Below are positions 62,396 through 64,000 of a stretch of DNA of 64,000 bases, in pieces. The notes under the pieces are model-generated. The model was not told the DNA's origin. It searched no databases and saw only the letters and a list, made by a program, of their open reading frames with translations. The stretch comes from Burhinus oedicnemus (lineage: Eukaryota > Chordata > Aves > Charadriiformes > Burhinidae): positions 836,786 through 900,785 of the forward strand of contig VFFE01008908.1 in assembly GCA_008921705.1 (NCBI GenBank), given 5' to 3'. Within the stretch, counting starts at the first letter, position 1. The number at the start of each line of letters is the position of its first letter. Position numbers and translations under genes: made by a program.

Positions 62396-63150
62396 GTAAA
62401 GATCCCGCTCTTTTGGGCGCCGGTAGCACGGTGCCGGATTTCTCTGCTTATTTTCTTTAGCAGTGCTATTGGGGGGATGATGCATTAGCAGCGTTTGAAG
62501 GAAAGTTGTATCTCTTACCAGAGCAACTCGGAGAAGTGGAAGAAACGGGGCACGCGTTCAGGCACGCACGCCCCTCCTCGGACCTGAATTAGCGGGAGGG
62601 TTTCCCTTGGTGCCCAGCGGGCAAAATATCTGCCATCAGTTCTGTATTCAGCTTCTCGTTTTTGCCAAAATTCGTAAGGTGTATTAAATGCGCCCCTGGT
62701 GGTGTGGTGCCTTTTGTAATTTAGAAGGGAAGAAAAGTCTGTATTTTTGGGGATGTGTGTTCTTCCCGTAACAGAACCCAAAGCACGAGGTCTCCCAGTA
62801 GACAATATTTTCTTAATTGAAAAATCCCTCCCGCTGTAAGTGCAGGAAAGCCTGAGCCTTCCACATTTCTCCCCCGGAAAGAGGAAAGCAGCGGTTGGTC
62901 CGTGCTCCTCAGCTTGGTGTCATGGGTTAAGTACATCATTGCCTCTCTGTGCTCCGCATGTCTCGCGGCTCCGTGGAGACACCGTATCCAACTGCCCTGA
63001 GCCTGGTGGAGTCACTTCTGTACCGAGTTGTACAACGGGGTTTTAACGTGGCTGCATGTACTTAAATGTCAGTATTTGCAGAGAAAAACTTTTATTATAT
63101 ATGAAGAGCCTGGACTGAAATGCATTAAATTATTTTTATTCTTTCAATAG
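62396..63150 (+). other. FRMD4B intron 2
   Basis: A 755-bp phase 0 intron with donor GTAAAG and acceptor TTCTTTCAATAG. I see no repeat or additional exon in it. Confidence 0.9.
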
Positions 63151-63245
63151 CCCAAACTTTTGTCTCGGGAGTTACTGGATCTGGTGGCCTCGCACTTCAA
63201 CTTGAAAGAAAAGGAGTATTTTGGGATAACGTTTATAGATGATAC
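63151..63245 (+). CDS. FRMD4B: FRMD4B coding exon 3 (FERM F1 lobe)
   Basis: Encodes 31 residues plus the first two bases of the next codon (residues 77-107 of the product), so intron 3 is in phase 2. The peptide opens PKLLSRELLDLVASHFNL and ends YFGITFIDD. It continues the ubiquitin-like F1 lobe of the FERM domain. GITFIDDT is typical of FRMD4B, whereas FRMD4A has GIAFTDET at this place as I remember it; this is the main basis for naming the paralogue. The donor AC/GTAAGT is a strong consensus. The rest of the FERM domain, the coiled-coil cytohesin-binding region and the C-terminal part must lie beyond the right edge of the window. Confidence 0.95.
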
Positions 63246-64000
63246 GTAAGTATGTTCATTTATTTTGAACAGCTGTGTGATCACTGCAATGTGAAACCTT
63301 ATCCCCGACACCGTGGCAGCTCAGCGTGATGGAAAAATTACTTTTTCTTTTGAAGAAGAAAAATTTTTCCTAGCTTGTGCTGCTTGGCTGAGGAAAGGGG
63401 AAGGCACAAAACAGAAAAAATTTGGGGAAAATATCTTCTGGGCACAAACCTGAGAATACTTGTAAAATACCTTCCTGACGCTTTCACTTTTCATGTTTGT
63501 CTCACAAGGTGGAAAAATTGATTCAGCAATAATTTCCCACGTAAACACCCTCAGCTTTCCTACTCTGTGCTTTTAGTAACAACAAAAAGGCTTTGCATTT
63601 ATTTTTGAAATGAATTGCCCCTATTGCTTTGCACTTCAATCTCAAAGGTATTGTTGAGTCTTTTAAACCCAAACTTCCCTCTAACAGCAGTGAAATATGA
63701 AATGAGTCCTTCCCGTAAACAGCTTTCCTCTAGCTTCCCTATTGCTTTTAGATATCCAAGCTATTCTGCAGACTACCAGAAAGAGCTGCAAATGCTCAAA
63801 ATGCACAACTCCCTTCCCGGCAGCTGGAATATCTCAAGTTGCGTGGTGGTGGTGTTGGGTGCAGCGTGTCACTGCCGATGCCCGTCCCCTGCCACCCTCT
63901 GCCAGCAGCTGCTGCTGGGCTGGGTGAGACGTCATGGCCAGGCTCCGGAGTGCCGCGGGAGATCCGCTTCCATGGCATTAACCCGGAGTCAGCTGGGTTA
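63246..64000 (+). other. FRMD4B intron 3 (partial)
   Basis: Begins with GTAAGTATG and runs off the window. No further exon is visible. The longest frames here (60-75 codons) have no similarity I recognise. Confidence 0.8.

Noticed and set aside
62330..63245. alternative assignment to FRMD4A
   Set aside because: The exon 1 leader and the GITFIDDT residues of exon 3 fit FRMD4B better. A search against both paralogues would settle it.
1..64000. CRISPR array, tRNA or rRNA gene, endogenous retrovirus or LTR
   Set aside because: No spaced identical repeats, no intact tRNA A/B-box pair with cloverleaf, and no LTR pair, primer-binding site or viral gene motif was seen on either strand.

Overview
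This window looks like nuclear DNA from a vertebrate, most probably a bird. It carries three 3'-end fragments of CR1 non-LTR retrotransposons with the characteristic avian/reptilian CR1 tail. It also has a few very old amniote repeat relics (MIR-like and another ancient family), low overall repeat density, and one protein-coding gene split by consensus GT-AG introns. None of the long open frames outside that gene resembles a known protein, and none has bacterial or viral gene organisation.

The one gene I can support is FRMD4B (FERM domain containing 4B, also called GRSP1), on the + strand and running off the right edge. Three coding exons are present: 40407-40568 (54 codons), 62330-62395 (22 codons, beginning exactly with an in-frame ATG) and 63151-63245 (31 codons plus two bases). 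They are separated by introns of 21,761 bp and 755 bp. Together they encode the N-terminal leader and the first part of the FERM F1 lobe. The residues GITFIDDT in exon 3 favour FRMD4B over its paralogue FRMD4A.

Layout: 1 to about 39.9 kb is non-coding flank 5' of this promoter (intergenic, or the intron of an unseen longer isoform). It contains short tandem duplications, a MIR relic, CR1 fragments at 13.8, 33.5 and 34.9 kb, GC-rich patches and much unremarkable sequence. About 39.88-41.2 kb is a CpG-rich promoter region with two TATA-like boxes, two short upstream ORFs and the first coding exon. From 40569 to 62329 is intron 1, with an A-rich donor flank, a 15-bp minisatellite, a CpG-dense patch, ancient repeats and a marked excess of poly-T over poly-A runs. 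62330-64000 holds exons 2 and 3 with their flanking introns.

I found no RNA gene, CRISPR array, endogenous retrovirus or operon-like system, and nothing that amounts to a new biological system. The observations most worth a second look are the promoter architecture (alternative TATA boxes bracketing uORFs), the ATG placed exactly at the start of exon 2, the minisatellite, and the homopolymer strand asymmetry of intron 1.
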